Notes: generated by a model not told the origin, from the letters alone. 64,000 nucleotides of DNA from Pegoplata infirma (GCA_963921195.1 OY992537.1:130594694-130658693); one strand, 5' to 3'; positions 32,114-43,907 are shown, counted from the stretch's first letter. A program made the numbers and translations.

Positions 32114-34609
32114 CCCAGCAAAAATAAATCAAGATTTTGGCGACACAGCATCTTTTTATAGCATACCGAAGCGCATCCAAAGAGCGCTCTTGAGGATGCA
32201 GTAAAAGTAAGGGAACAAATTTAAATTTTTTGTTAAGATTTTTTAGATAAAACCTAAAATATAAAATTATATTTTGATAAAATTTCACACATGCTTTCCT
32301 TTCAAATATATTTAACACTTTTTGAATAAAAAACCATGTTTTTTTTTTTTTTTTTTTTTTTTTCAAAATGAAAATTTTTGAAATGTAATTAAACATTTTT
32401 TGGTTATAAATGGCAGAGCTTCGAAGGATATCATTCCTTAATCCGATTTGGCATTCTGAATGAAAATTTAGTGACTGCATTCACCAATCATATTTTAGCG
32501 AATTGAATGAATTCACTTTAGACTCATTCGATTTATAAATATCGAATGCATTCGAATTATTTTTCATTCAACTTTCAAAAATCGAATGCATTCGATTTTT
32601 TTTTCATTCGACTTTTTAAAATCGAATGCATTCACTTGCGAATGCATTCGATTTTCTTTTCATTCAATTTGAAAAATCGAATGGCTTATTCATTCATTGC
32701 ATAAAAAACTTATGTCCAGTTTCTCTATTACGAATTTTCATTTTCGTTCGTCCAAATGACATAAGAAAATCAATTTGAGGTTCTGTATTGCGGATGTCAT
32801 TTTAGTCGAACGAAAACGTAAGAGTTGTCATTTTTCTTCATATTTTTCTGTTTCTACAACACGAATTGAAATGTCAAAAACGCCAAAACCACACGAATGA
32901 AAAATACCATTCGTTTAGGAGTTTTTTGTGAAATATTTAACAAAATAAGTGAAAAATGTGAATTTATAACAAAAATAAGTAATATTAATTTATAAAATTA
33001 AAAAATGTGAATGTTTTATAACTAAATGCTTTGAAAAAAATGTGTATTAAAACAAATCAGTGAAAAAAAGACGGATTTGACCAATTTATATTAACAATTT
33101 AAAAGCCACGGGTCATCATACAAATTATTGTTTTCATTTGTTTTTTATTAAAATTGTGTTAACTTTTTAGCTATAATAAATAAAAAAAACTCTGATTTGA
33201 TTATAATTGTGTTGTTTTTTTATAAACATGAAATTTGATCAGCTGTTTTCTTTAGCTGATGTGTTGATGTTGCCACTTCGTTTAGTTTAGATAATTTTTG
33301 TATGAAAAAAATAAACAAAAACTAAAAAAAAACTTTCTGGCAATACTGTAATTTGACAAATGGTAAAGACAAACGTAACTAACGAAAAAAAATAACGTAA
33401 TCAAACGAAAATGTTATGGAAACTGATATCATTACGAATTCGTACGGGTAGCGTTCGTTCGGGTATTGTTTCGTCCGTTTAACAGAAACACCATATTAAA
33501 AAAACTAACTAAGGCCATGTTCACACTACAACAACTTACCATGGTAAGTTGAGATGATTTTGCAATTTTTCTTTATGCTAGTACAATTTGAGATGATTTT
33601 GTAAATCACTATGTGATTTTGTTCAAAGGAAAATCACATAGTGATTTTAAAATCACGCAAGTCTGTATACAGTATAAGATTGAGCAAAATACAGCCAATT
33701 TTTTTGTCCATAATATCGCCAGCACTCTTTTGTCGTTTCGGCAGTTAATATGTGCATTTTTTAAATTTTCGGGAACACCAATTTTTTTGGATTCAAAATT
33801 AGAGCCCATTAGGGTCATCGTATGTAAAGAGAGTCGGCGATACTATGGACCAAATTTTGGCTCCGTTTTGGTCTATCTATTTAAAAAATCGATTGCATTC
33901 GCAGTGGAATGATAAAAAATCTAATGCATTCGATTTTTCTAAATCGAATGAACATGAAATCGAATGCATTCATTTTTTTCCATTCGATCGAATGAATTCC
34001 AAGGACTGCATTCAATGTTGATTTATGAAATCGAATGCATTCACTTACTATGAAAATTGAATGGATTTTTTTGAGAATTCATTCGAAAAGGATTTCATTC
34101 TTCGAAGCTCTGATAAATGGTAATATCTGAAATATAAATGGAAGTTTCTCAAATATAATTTGAAATTTTCGAAACATAATTGGAAATTTTTTGAATTTAA
34201 TTAGATCTCTTAAGCGATTTTCTTCCAAATGCTTGCAGGGAGTCAACTGATTTGCAGAATTAGTCAATTGTATTTAAGATTTTCAAATTGTATTCAGAAA
34301 TAGTCAATTGTATTTCAGATTTTGTAATTTTTATTTCAGAAATAGTCAAATGCTCTTCATCTTTATTCTGCTTAAATAGCTCTAAAAAGATACATGAATT
34401 CACTGCATCTTTATAGCAATTTTTTCAGCGCTCTTAAGAGATGTGAATTCAGAGCATCTCAAGAGCGCTTTTTCGGTGTATCCAACTAGCGCACTAAAGT
34501 ATGACATCGCCTTGGAGAATCATGCATGAATTCAGCACGTTTGGATGCGCTCCTTCACTCGAGTTCCCTTTCCAAAAGCTGCTGCCAGTTCAGCAAAATT
34601 TCTGCTGGG
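32114..34609. mobile_element. CCCAGCA...TGCTGGG element (Y) with hAT inside
   Basis: The ends are CCCAGCAAAAATAAATC and ATTTCTGCTGGG, flanked by ATA on both sides (32111-32113 and 34610-34612). Subterminal motifs such as 'gaagcgcatcc', 'gagcgctctt' and 'gatgcag' appear near both ends in opposite orientation. The middle is replaced by the hAT element 32414-34112. It is a different family from B, with the same terminal hexamer. Confidence 0.7.
32414..34112. mobile_element. hAT-type element (family D), copy 2, 8-bp TSD
   Basis: The ends are CAGAGCTTCGAAGGATATC and GATTTCATTCTTCGAAGCTCTG (inverted), with the 8-bp direct repeat ATAAATGG at 32406-32413 and 34113-34120. It is longer than copy 1 because of an insert of about 0.9 kb between about 32709 and 33640 that copy 1 lacks. 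The insert begins near 'tgtccagtttctctattacg' and its far part carries 'ggtaagttgagatgattttg' hairpins. Its own ends could not be settled. Confidence 0.82.
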
Positions 34610-36042
34610 ATATTTCCTCACTACAGTCTACAATTTTTTACTCATTTTACTACAGCTGGAAATTTTCAATACAGAAAGTAAAGTCTTCCAGATGTAGTAA
34701 AAAATAGTAAGAAATTTGGGTAATAGAATAGACCTACTATTATTCATATCAAACATATTGGTTGAAAATAAAATTGGATGTGCTCAGACTCCGGGGAGCT
34801 TTGTGTGCCTGCGAAAAAGTAGCGAAAAAAAACAATCAAACTATAATACCATACACCAGTGCTGGCCGGAAAATTGAACCCAAGTCCAAACACGGACCGA
34901 CTGGATCTATATTCGATTAAATGTATTACACACGGCAACACTTTTTTGCCTAGGTTCTCGTAGCTAATTTTGGTTAATTCGGGTTCGCTGATTTCAAATC
35001 TGGCAACCGTTTTTTGGGTCAGCTCTAGTTATCGAGATATAGCCTAAGGAAACTTCGAAAATAGGCTATTTTTGGCATGTTTGTGAGTCCATATTTACCA
35101 ACACTGGTCTTGCATTAAAAAAGTGAAAGACGATTTTGGGTATGTCGTGTGTTTTAGAATTACAGTTGACTTTTCTGATTCAGCTATACTTTACGAGAAA
35201 TGTCATAACAAAATATTGCACCATACGCGCCAACGATTTTTTTAAATTTGCTTGCGTTATAAATCGAAAACTAAAGGAGTCAGAAAAAAGTTAATACCAG
35301 TTTTGGAATCCTCGCATCCGGTATAGGAAGTTCGTGTTAAAAACAAGGTCTCTAAAATTATTGTTAGAAATTAAAGCCTAGCAAAGTTAGTAAAAAACAC
35401 ACTTTGTTGACTCTTCACCAGCAATTTGCTAGCGAACGATATAAATCAGTTGTCAAAGGTAAGACAGGTTTTAAAATTGTGCTTTTTTTAAACATTTTAG
35501 CTAATTTTGAAGCCATAACGAGCTAAGAAGCTGAAAATGGCCAAGTTAATAGTATTGAAGATGGAGCATATCCTAAAGTTGTTGGATTTAAAATTGTGTT
35601 TTTTGGCATGCATATAGTACGTAGCATAAGATCCACACGTACCTGGATTTTTCGGTGCAAGAGTGGAAAGACGAAAGGAAACATATCGTTTTTAAGGGAA
35701 ATTTGAGTTTTTCTTTATTATATTATTAAAGACTATCTAATCCAGAAACACTAAAAAAAATTGTTAACATTTTGCTTAGTTTAGGAGCAGCAAGGCCACA
35801 AAAATCGACGATAGTCAACTATCGTTTTACGTGATCACAGTCCACAAAATTTTAATAAAATATTTTTTTATTTTATTATATGTATATTTCAAAACGGTTA
35901 TTGGACTTATTTGAGCCAAAATAATCGGACCTTTGTATAAGGGCTATGCCCAAACATGAACCGATTTTTAGGACCAATATTTACAGTAGTTACAAATATT
36001 AGCACAAACTCATTATACCCTGTACCACAGAATGATGTAGGG

Positions 36043-36759
36043 CAATGGTTCCCAACCTTTTTTACGCCACGCCCCACTTTTAAGTTAAAAAAATTGTATT
36101 GTCCCCCTACACTCAAAAAAATTTGCTAAATTTTTCTATTTTTTTTGTAATGAAAAATTACTACAGGTTCAGCAAAGTTTTTGCACATGGTTGGCAACCG
36201 ATACCCACCTAGAATAACGGTATTTGGCTATTGTACCGCAACCAATAAAGATATGGACATTTTCAAAAGCGATTATGAAAGCTGATGAAATTTCTAGTAT
36301 TTTAAATGTTTCACTTCGTGTTTCTACCGGTTCGTTTTCGAAATATAGGTTAATGCATTAATAATACCGTTTGAAACGGTATTATAACCGTATTGGCCTA
36401 TATAACTAAAACGAACCGGTAGAAACACGAAGTGACACATTTAAAATACTAGAAATTTCATCAGCTTTCATAATCGCTTTTGAAAATGTCCATATCTTTA
36501 TTGGTTGCGGTACAATAGCCAAATACCGTTATTCTAGGTGGGTATTGGTTGCCAATCCTGTTTTTGTAAAATATGCATTTAAACTAAGTTTTTAGTAAAA
36601 ATTTTAAGCAATTAACAAAATTTTTGTAGTAAATTTTGCTAAAAAAATAGTTTTTGTATTTAATTTAACTAAAAAAAATCTTGAAAATTTGCTCGTTGCC
36701 CCTCTGGAACATTCAAATTGCCCCCCAGTGGGGCGAGAATCAAAGGTTGGGAACCATTG
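36043..36759. mobile_element. hAT-type element (Z), 8-bp TSD
   Basis: Starts CAATGGTTCCCAACCTTT and ends with its exact inverse. The 8-bp direct repeat ATGTAGGG flanks it (36035-36042 and 36760-36767). The 'tggttcccaacc' end is very common among hAT elements of animals. It lies in a 'tgtaccacagaatgatgtagggtataa' sequence that recurs at about 37135-37165. The hairpin 36191-36554 lies within it. Confidence 0.88.
36191..36554. repeat. Near-perfect long hairpin (AA)
   Basis: Arms of about 146 bp (36191-36336 and 36407-36554) are almost letter-perfect inverses. Both contain 'ataaagatatggacattttc' or its complement, and 'gaaacacgaagtg'. The spacer is about 70 bp. Being inside Lam intron 1, it would be transcribed as a stable hairpin in the pre-mRNA. 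Confidence 0.85.
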
Positions 36760-37184
36760 ATGTAGGGTATAAAAATGGTACGATTCGTTTAAAATTTTAA
36801 ATCAAATTTCAAAAGGACACCCATTTATAATAAACTTTTTAAGGTCATTTAAGTTAAATTTGAAGGGGAAATTTGTATGGGGTCTAGTTCGAAACATGAG
36901 CCTTTTTTATTTTAATAGTATTTGTCCTTAATTTGAGAAAAGCCCAAGTTTTAAATTTCAGACAAATCTTTTAAAAATTTCGATCTGTGTCATCATACAT
37001 CATCATTACATATTTTACAAAGATAGGCGGACGACCATAGCCATAGCAAAATCGACTCAAAAAGTTATTTTGAGTAAACTTGAAGGAGGGTCAGGAGCAA
37101 TATTTCAGTAATTACAAACATTATTAGAAATTCATTATAACCTGCACCACAGAGTGGTGTAGGGTATAAATAAGTGCCTACGGT

Positions 37185-37615
37185 CAGTACCGTAGTACCG
37201 GAATACCGGTATTCCCGGTTCTCGGTATTACCGGGAAATGGTACCGGTTTCCCGGTTCTTGAATTATTCCCGGGAATACCGGTATTTCCGGTTCCGGTTC
37301 TGTCGGTATTACCGGCATTCCCAGGATTATCAAAAAATACAAAACATATGAAAAACACCATTTCCATTTTTTTTATGACTTTAACAAAAAATATTACATG
37401 ATTTTTAAATAATTTTACAAACACAACTGAATATTTCTGAAATACTGGAGTAATATAAATATTTTATGGTATAGAATTTGTTTGCTTTTTGAGAACCGGT
37501 ACCAGGATTAGAACCGGGAATAACTGTATTCCCGGGAATACATCTAGAACGGGGAAACCGGTACCAGAACCGGGAATACCGGTATTCCCGGGAATACCGA
37601 GAACCAAACGAAGCC
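37185..37615. repeat. CCGGGAATACCGG clusters (BB)
   Basis: Two dense blocks (37185-37325 and 37490-37610) of variants of CCGGTATTCCCGGG and CCGGGAATACCGG in both orientations, with an A+T-rich middle. The outer parts pair as an inverted repeat (ggttctcggtatt against aataccgagaacc). These G+C-rich islands differ sharply from the neighbourhood. They are probably subterminal repeats of a transposon. A related motif is seen at 45810-45885. Frames here are artefacts of the repeats. Confidence 0.6.
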
Positions 37616-38151
37616 GTTTGCCAAATCCACAAGTGTTTGTAGTCCCTTTGCATGGGAGAAGACCCAATTTATGCACAAATCCTTTAAAAGGATTTTGTAG
37701 AGCATGGCCCTTAAAAGTGCAGGGACTCCAAAGACCTCATGAGGGAGCGACATAATTTGTTTATTTATTTCTTTGTACCATGCACACTGCAGTTTTTCCT
37801 ATTTTATATGAGAAGAATTTCTACCCTTAATTGTTATTCAAATAACTTTTACTACCCTCATATTTTGTCAAGTTCGATTACTAAAATTTATTTATCTTCA
37901 ATTGGAAAGTTGTGTTTATTTTTTGTATTGAACATTTCCGGCTGTAGTAAAAATAGTAAATTTCAAAATAGAGAAAAAAAAAGTAAAGAGATTGTAATTG
38001 GTTCAACAATATTTTTTCCTCTCACGCGAAATCTGTCTGGGATCAAGTAAAATTTTTGGTTTTTTAAAGTCATGAAATTTGTACTTTATTTGCACTTTTA
38101 ATATTTTTTTTAATTATATTGAATCATTAACATTTTAAGAACGTAAATTTC

Positions 38152-38414
38152 ATATCGTCGCTGCGCCTAAAAATGGAGTCATGTGTTAAAATTTAATTTT
38201 TGAAGACGCCCAAGAAACAGCCAAATTTGGTTATTTCGCGGTACTTTTATGAACATAACGTCACATAAACATTAAACCAATATTATAAATTTCATGTTGA
38301 TTAAAAGTTGACTTTTAAAAAGTACTGCGAAAGGACCAAAAAAGACTGTTTCTTGTGCCTCTTTAAAAAAAATTGAAAAACACATGACTCCATTTTTAGG
38401 CGCAGCGACGATAT
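38152..38414. mobile_element. Foldback element (DD) in Lam intron 1
   Basis: A 263-bp element whose ends are exact inverses for more than 30 bp (starting ATATCGTCGCTGCGCCTAAA). Inside, 'aaaagtactgcg' and 'cgcggtactttt' also pair. ATAT at both edges may be the target duplication or part of the palindrome. Confidence 0.75.
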
Positions 38415-38737
38415 ATTTGTTTTGTTTAAAACAAAATAAGTGTTTTTTTTTTTTTTAAATAAACAAAAATCCTTTTTTTTCAATTACTCTTTCAACCTTC
38501 ATTCTATTAATTCAAGCAGTTAATGTTTGAGTGTTTGAGGTGCATGCCTAGCCCCTGATTGCAGTAAGGTAATCTAATGGACCTATTGTTTATTTTTGTT
38601 TTGAAAACCTTCCCACATTAAAAGCAACAAAATAATCGCTAAACTTTTTTTAAATAAGCTAAATTGGCATTGCTAAAAACCAGACATTGACAAACACACA
38701 TAATCACAATAAAAAATGAAAATTAGAACAAACTCAC

Positions 38738-39170
38738 CTTCAGCAATTGAACATTCTTTAGTTTTCTTATCCAATTTGGCCTTCATTTCTTCATTTTCCT
38801 CCCAGAGCCTCTTAATATCAATTTCTAACTTGGCTTTTTCACGTGCCGTATCATCCAATAAACGCCGGGCATCGCTCAATTCATTTTCATACATCGATTT
38901 GATGTTGGTGGCCTCACGCGTTACAGTATCGCGTGTTGTTTGAACTTCAATAGAGAGGCGGGCATTTTCGGTTTCCAAATTGCGAACTCGATCAATATAG
39001 GCCGCCAAACGATCATTAAGATTTTGCAATTCAGCCTTTTCTTGCAAACGCGAATGACGTGTTGGACTCAAAGGACTAGCCGGACGATTAGAACCCGTCA
39101 TTAATGGTGTACTGGTGCCACCCGGTTGGGGCGTGGCCGTACCTGCAGCACGTTTTGATTTCGTTGCCAT
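38738..39170 (-). CDS. Lam: Lamin Dm0, coding exon 1 (head, coil 1A)
   Basis: Start ATG at 39170; 433 nt, ending GAAG|GTGAGT in phase 1 (144 codons and one base). The head (residues 1-41) is Ser/Thr/Pro-rich and contains [10 protein letters not shown] around Ser35-Pro36, the type of Cdk1 site whose phosphorylation disassembles lamins in mitosis. Coil 1A begins near residue 42, with the helix initiation motif [16 protein letters not shown] at about 51-66. With exons 2 and 3 the protein is 625 residues, close to the Drosophila lamin Dm0 length of about 622. The start is supported by the conserved basic/Thr-Pro-rich N-terminus (AGTATPQPG) and by the lack of any in-frame ATG upstream. B-type lamins form the filament meshwork under the nuclear envelope. 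Confidence 0.96.
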
Positions 39171-39900
39171 AATTCTTTAAAAACTTCACAACTGTTTGTT
39201 TTTTTTTTATAATTTTTAATATTTCACACTTGACAAGTTGTAATAATTTTTCAGTAGTCTTGCACAAATCCCAACGACCGCGAACTGATTAAATTCCACA
39301 CAGCAATTTTTTTTTTACACACACGTAACAAATACATACACGAATATGGTGGCTAGTTTGTCAAAGCAAAATATTTTTTAAAAACAACCGACAACAGCAG
39401 CAGGCAAAAAATTATAAAAAATTAATGCGAGTGTTCCCAAAACACACACAAACCAGTCCGGTAGTAGAAAGAATATCGAAATCAAAACGAAATTGTTAAA
39501 ATAAAACGGGGGATAAAGTCAAACACCGAAAAAAAGAATTTTTAAAACCACCACAAGAGAGCATAAAACTAAAATAAGCAGCAGCAAATACACGGACAAG
39601 TGCTCTCGTTCGGCAACTGTACTAAACTAATATTAGTGCTGAAACGTTTAAATTCAACAGCGCATTTTTAATAAAACGAAATACACAAGCAGCAAATGAA
39701 CGACGTTGACGCCTTGATGGAGGCAAATTTCGGTTTAAAAATAATGGTGTGCTCCGAAAATACTTAACGAAGAACCTTTTGGTGTTCCCAAAGTTTTTTC
39801 AGTTTCTTGCACTTTCACCTTAAAACTCCTTTTCCAAGTACAGCAACAACAAATTAAATTTATCTTCCTTCCTTTCAAGCTATTTTCATGAAAATTGTGA
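39171..39900 (-). promoter_or_regulatory. Lam: Lam 5' UTR and promoter region (approximate)
   Basis: Sequence upstream of the Lam start, with little repeat content. On the minus strand an initiator-like TCAGTT lies at about 39288-39283, roughly 115 bp before the ATG, without a clear TATA box or downstream element. Transcription start not proven. A 5' non-coding exon further upstream cannot be excluded. Confidence 0.35.
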
Positions 39901-40143
39901 AAGAAAATAATTACACAATTTGATGAAATTGTTGAATTAACGATTTTCCTTTATTTTTTAGTTTATTCTGATAACTTTTAATACAGTTATTTGCTGGAAA
40001 ATTATTTAATTTTTAAAATTCACAAATTCACACCACGAAGAAAAACTATCGTTAAAAAAGTGAAAAATAGATGCCAGATGGATGCCGGTTCCGTGAAATT
40101 GACAAACAAGCGTCAGTAAGCATACACTGAACGTACTAGAGAT

Positions 40144-40151
40144 TATCGATA
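40144..40151. promoter_or_regulatory. DRE-like site TATCGATA
   Basis: An exact copy of the palindromic DREF-binding element of Drosophila housekeeping and proliferation promoters, about 970 bp upstream of the Lam start codon. It could serve Lam or a divergent gene to the right. A possible tiny first exon on the plus strand (ATG at 40555, MKPLTP, donor at 40574) lies 400 bp away. Both roles are inference. Confidence 0.35.
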
Positions 40152-41578
40152 ATTTTTTTCAGCGAGTATTTCAAGTACGTTCAATTAATACTTTCAGTGA
40201 TGACAGATTGCATTGGTTGTCAAAGTAGGCTACCAGATTTTTCTAAAACCGTTAACCTTGAGCGAAATTTAAATAGCTCATACGCTGCACATTGGGTTCA
40301 AATGGTACCAAAGTGGCGATTAATTGAAATTTATAAATTGAGTTTTTGTTATAAAATTTGGTATGAGGTAAAAGTAAATAAAATTCTGCAACACTAGTTA
40401 TCAAAATCAATCAACTAAGTTGTTTACTTATTTTTCGGTGAGCTGTCAAAGTTAGCAAATTATTGCAGTCTTTGAAAAAAGTGAAAAATTGGAATTTTTT
40501 ACAATTCAAGCGATTATTAGTAGTATTAAATCTTTTAAAAGAAAATCTTTTATAATGAAACCTTTAACACCAGGTATTTAACTAAATTGTAAATATTTTT
40601 TTTATTTATAAAAATTGTGTCTTAACATTTTTAATTTTTTTTTTAAAAAGAGTCCAAAGTTGGGATATTTTCCACACTTAATGGGTCACAAATATTAAGT
40701 TAGTAATAGTTGGATTTAGTTTTGTGGATTTTAAAAAAGTATAGGATATCAGCTTTTATTTAAAAGAAAAAAAAGCCCAGACAATGCCCGGCCCTTTTTT
40801 TTATTCCCATTTTTGTGTAAAAAGTCTGGGTATAATTTATTAAACAAGACCATTATATGTGTGTTTAAGCCCTCTAACTACAGTATGGGCGTATACTCCC
40901 TTTTCCGTTCCATATGTAACGCATCAAAAATTGGTCTAGGACCCCATAAAGTGTATATTATTGATCACTGATCGATTCTAAGACATTCTGTGACTGACCG
41001 TGTGTCCGTCCGTCTGTTGTGGAGCACACCATAAAGTACAAAAAAACAAGAGATAGAATCATGAAGTTCATCGAAGTTCATCGACCTGAATTTGAACCAA
41101 GGGGGATAAGGAAATCCAATTTTATCGGTCCGCCCCTTTTTGGGGGCGTGTGTGGAAAAAATAATTGAAATAATGATAAATTTTTATTAATTAGGTGTGA
41201 AAACTGACATTTATTTATTTATTTGGCAACGTTTATGGCGAGGGGAAGGTGTCCCCCATAGTCTCCCGGCAAACCCTCCCCCTATGCCAAAAAACATCCC
41301 CTCCATTTGTTTTTTGTAGCATTAATACATGTTCAATGGTTTCATGGATAATTCGTTAATTAAAAACTATAATATTCCCTTAAAAATTTTATACATTTAT
41401 GAGATTTTGTAAAAAACAAAAATTGGATTTTAAATAAAATTTATAATAATATAAATTCATATTATGCGTTCTTTCTTTAATTATTTTGATAGCACATTAT
41501 GTATACTTTAATTTGCATATTTTTTATTAAGTTATCGCTTTTCATTCCAAAATTACAGCAAAAATTGGGAACTATAAA
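40152..41578. other. Intergenic, with a dispersed fly repeat at about 40840-41160
   Basis: 40840-41160 has the wording 'gtgtgtccgtccgtctgttg' and 'tattattgatcactgatcg', a type of dispersed repeat I know from many higher flies; its class is not clear to me. Otherwise A+T-rich. A frame of 23 codons built from two possible exons (ATG 40555, acceptor at 40650, stop at about 40703) is too weak to call. Confidence 0.4.
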
Positions 41579-42863
41579 CACTGATGCCAACTTTTTTTGA
41601 CAAAAACCCGCTAAATCAGGAAAAAAAATCTCCAGAAAACACCAAATTCAGAAACAGAAAATAAATTTAGCTATTAAATAGCTAAATATCATGAAATTTG
41701 AAAAGTAACGGTTTTTTGAAAAAAAATATAACGGTTTTTTAAATAAATATAACGGTTTTTTTAAAGAATATAACGGTTTTTTGAAAAAAATATAACGTTT
41801 TTTAATAATGTATGTATTAGCTATTTAAACAGTTTAAATGTTATAAAACGACAGTTGTTTAACAAAGCCAGTTTAAAAATTACAGAATCGAATACACCTG
41901 TTTTGGCCATAGCCAAATATTCGGCAAAATTGATACTATTCGGCCGAAACCGAATATTGAAAACAAATATTTATGTAGGAAAAACAAGAAGTTAAATTAG
42001 ACTAACAAGGGAGGTCTCCCTGGTTCACGCCGATCTTCGTGAAATTTGGAGATATTGTTCAGAACGAAAATTAATTCAACACGTATTTTTTTCAGCGGCC
42101 CATGCTCAAAGGTATTTAAAAGACATATCTCTTGGTGCTAACAACATGCCAAAAAAAGTTAATATTTTCGACTGATTAACAAAAATTTAATAAAATTTTT
42201 CCACTTTACTCAATATGACAAAAAGCTGTACATAATTGGCCAACACCAAAAAGGGAAGTCTTCCTTGTGTCACCCGCGGATCTTTATGGAATTTGTTTTA
42301 TTTTGTAGAGCAGAAAAAATAAAGGGAAAAGTATTTTTTTAGCGGTCCAAATTAATGTTTCGGGGGAAGAAACTAATTTTTTAGTTTTTTTCGCTTATCC
42401 CCCACCTTATGCAAGGAAACCTACTCATTTTGTATATAAAAAGGTCTTTGGAAAACCTATCCAAGTCTGTAAAAAACGTGTCCAATCATGGACAACTTTT
42501 TGTCATATTGAGTAAAATACCATTACATTTTTGTAAATAAGTCAAATAATTTCTTTTTTGGCATGTTGTAAGCACCACAAGATATATACTGTTCATTTCT
42601 TAATTCGGCTGTGTTAAGACTGTACAAACAAGATTTTTATTCAAAAATTTTTGACAGGTCGCTTTACAAGTCCGCTCATCTAAACGGCTCTTTAATTAAA
42701 ACAAAAAAATCAAAAGTATGGAAAATTTATTTTTTTTTTATTGTAAAGTTGTGGCTGGTAAAAATCGCTAGATTTCCCGCTGCCCGCTAAATCACTTTTT
42801 TCCCGCTAGACGCAAAATAAAAACGCTAGTTTTAGCGGGAAAAACACCAAATTGGCAACAGTG
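41579..42863. mobile_element. hAT-type element (EE), 8-bp TSD
   Basis: A 1285-bp element with ends CACTGATGCCAACTTTTT and the inverse (ttggcaacagtg). Flanking 8-mers are ACTATAAA (41571-41578) and ACTATAGA (42864-42871). The mismatch is explained by family W inserting into the right copy. The subterminal sequence repeats 'cccgctaaat' at both ends. It contains four 'aacggttttttgaaaaaaatat' units (41700-41810) and two diverged copies of a 'gggaggtctccctggttcac'-type block. Confidence 0.75.
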
Positions 42864-42873
42864 ACTATAGAAC

Positions 42874-43503
42874 CATAGAAAAAAATAGAAGTGTAACAGA
42901 GTCGTATTTCGCTTGAATAAGTATTAGTGACCATAGTGACATAGTAATCCATCGACCGTTTTGTAGATCTGGCATCACCAAAGATAATTGGAAAATTCTG
43001 GCAATGCCAAACTAAAGTTCAAACGCAAAGCAAAGAGAGACAAAAAACAATCTGCATTCTCACTGTAAAACTGGTATCTTCCATCTCGCTCACATTTCGA
43101 TTTGTGATAAAATTTCGTAAACAATACCATATGGTTTTTGTTTACTACTTTTTCAAACGCCATTTGTTGGACTACTCTATGACTCTGTTAGTGACAGCAC
43201 ATTATGTAACTTTTGACGTTTAATAAAAACAATGCAACATAAAGGAGAACAACAACAAAGAAAACAACAAAAGAAAAAACAAAAGGTTTTAAACTATCAA
43301 TAGTGCGTTTTATCTTTAAAAAAACGTTGAATAAAGCAAAATAAATAATAAATTTAATTAAATGAAAGACAAATTCCATTTTTTATAAACAAAGAATCTA
43401 ATTTTATATTAAATACGTGTGAGATGAGGAAGAACAAGCATTTTGCCACCATATTGGAAAATACATCAAATACAACACTGCGTACCTTCTAATCTTTTCT
43501 ATG
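42874..43503. mobile_element. hAT-type MITE (family W), copy 1, carrying X
   Basis: The ends are CATAGAAAAAAATAGAAG and the inverse of CATAGAAAAGATTAGAAGG. Flanks CTATAGAAC and CTATAAAC are an 8-bp duplication with a small change. It inserted into the right target copy of EE, and X inserted into it. Other copies: 56686, 56850 and 59542. Confidence 0.78.
42932..43187. mobile_element. hAT-type MITE (X) inside W1, 8-bp TSD
   Basis: A 256-bp element starting CATAGTGACATAGTAATCC and ending GGACTACTCTATGACTCTG, bracketed by TTAGTGAC (42924-42931 and 43188-43195). Other W copies show one TTAGTGAC without the insert. Confidence 0.85.
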
Positions 43504-43581
43504 CTATAAACCCTTTTTTCCGAAAAAAACGCCTAACAGGTTAAAAAAAAATTTTTTCCCAATTTTTTTTTTTCAAAATGT

Positions 43582-43691
43582 GGAAACGATACAATTGACG
43601 ACTATCAAGTTACATAATTACCCCCCGTTCTTTGCTGCATTTTTCCTTTTAATAATTATGTAACTGATAGTCGTTAAATCGTATCGATTCC
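43582..43691. repeat. Short foldback (J)
   Basis: GGAAACGATACAATTGACGAC and its near inverse at the right end, with 'caagttacataatta' inside both arms. Related single arms occur at about 43775-43800 and 44545-44575. Confidence 0.65.
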
Positions 43692-43907
43692 ATCGTTATT
43701 CCATTACCATATAGTGCCATTTTATGGTAATAGAATAATGAGCTAACGATGACGATTAGATTAGATTTAGACGATTATCAAGTTACATAATTAGCCCTTG
43801 TTCTTAGCACTTTCTTTATTATATCAGTATACTGTAATAGAATAAAGAAAGTTCTAAAACATTTTCTGTCAATATATATATATTGGCTTTTATTCATAAT
43901 ACTAATA

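Larger units (their letters stand above)
30764..38737 (-). other. Lam: Lam intron 1 (about 8 kb), transposon-rich
   Basis: A 7974-bp intron with donor GTGAGT and acceptor TTAACAG. It holds a GTGAGT repeat (about 31185-31520), a small 'acccaattcacacc' hairpin (about 31570-31690), family O (31707), a CCCAGC element (32114) with a hAT inside, a hAT at 36043 with a long hairpin inside, CCGGGAATACCGG clusters (37185-37615) and a foldback at 38152. Pieces without an assignment: 30780-31180, 34620-36030, 36770-37160 and 37620-38150. No other gene is visible. The length is far beyond what I expect for the fruit fly gene. Confidence 0.9.

Noticed and set aside
32079..32480. 133-codon minus-strand frame in Lam intron 1
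   Set aside because: It runs through a poly-T tract (Lys run), the end of Y and the hAT terminus.
37065..37755. Cluster of Gly/Pro/Thr-rich frames on both strands
   Set aside because: Translations of the CCGGGAATACCGG arrays in several frames; no consistent frame.
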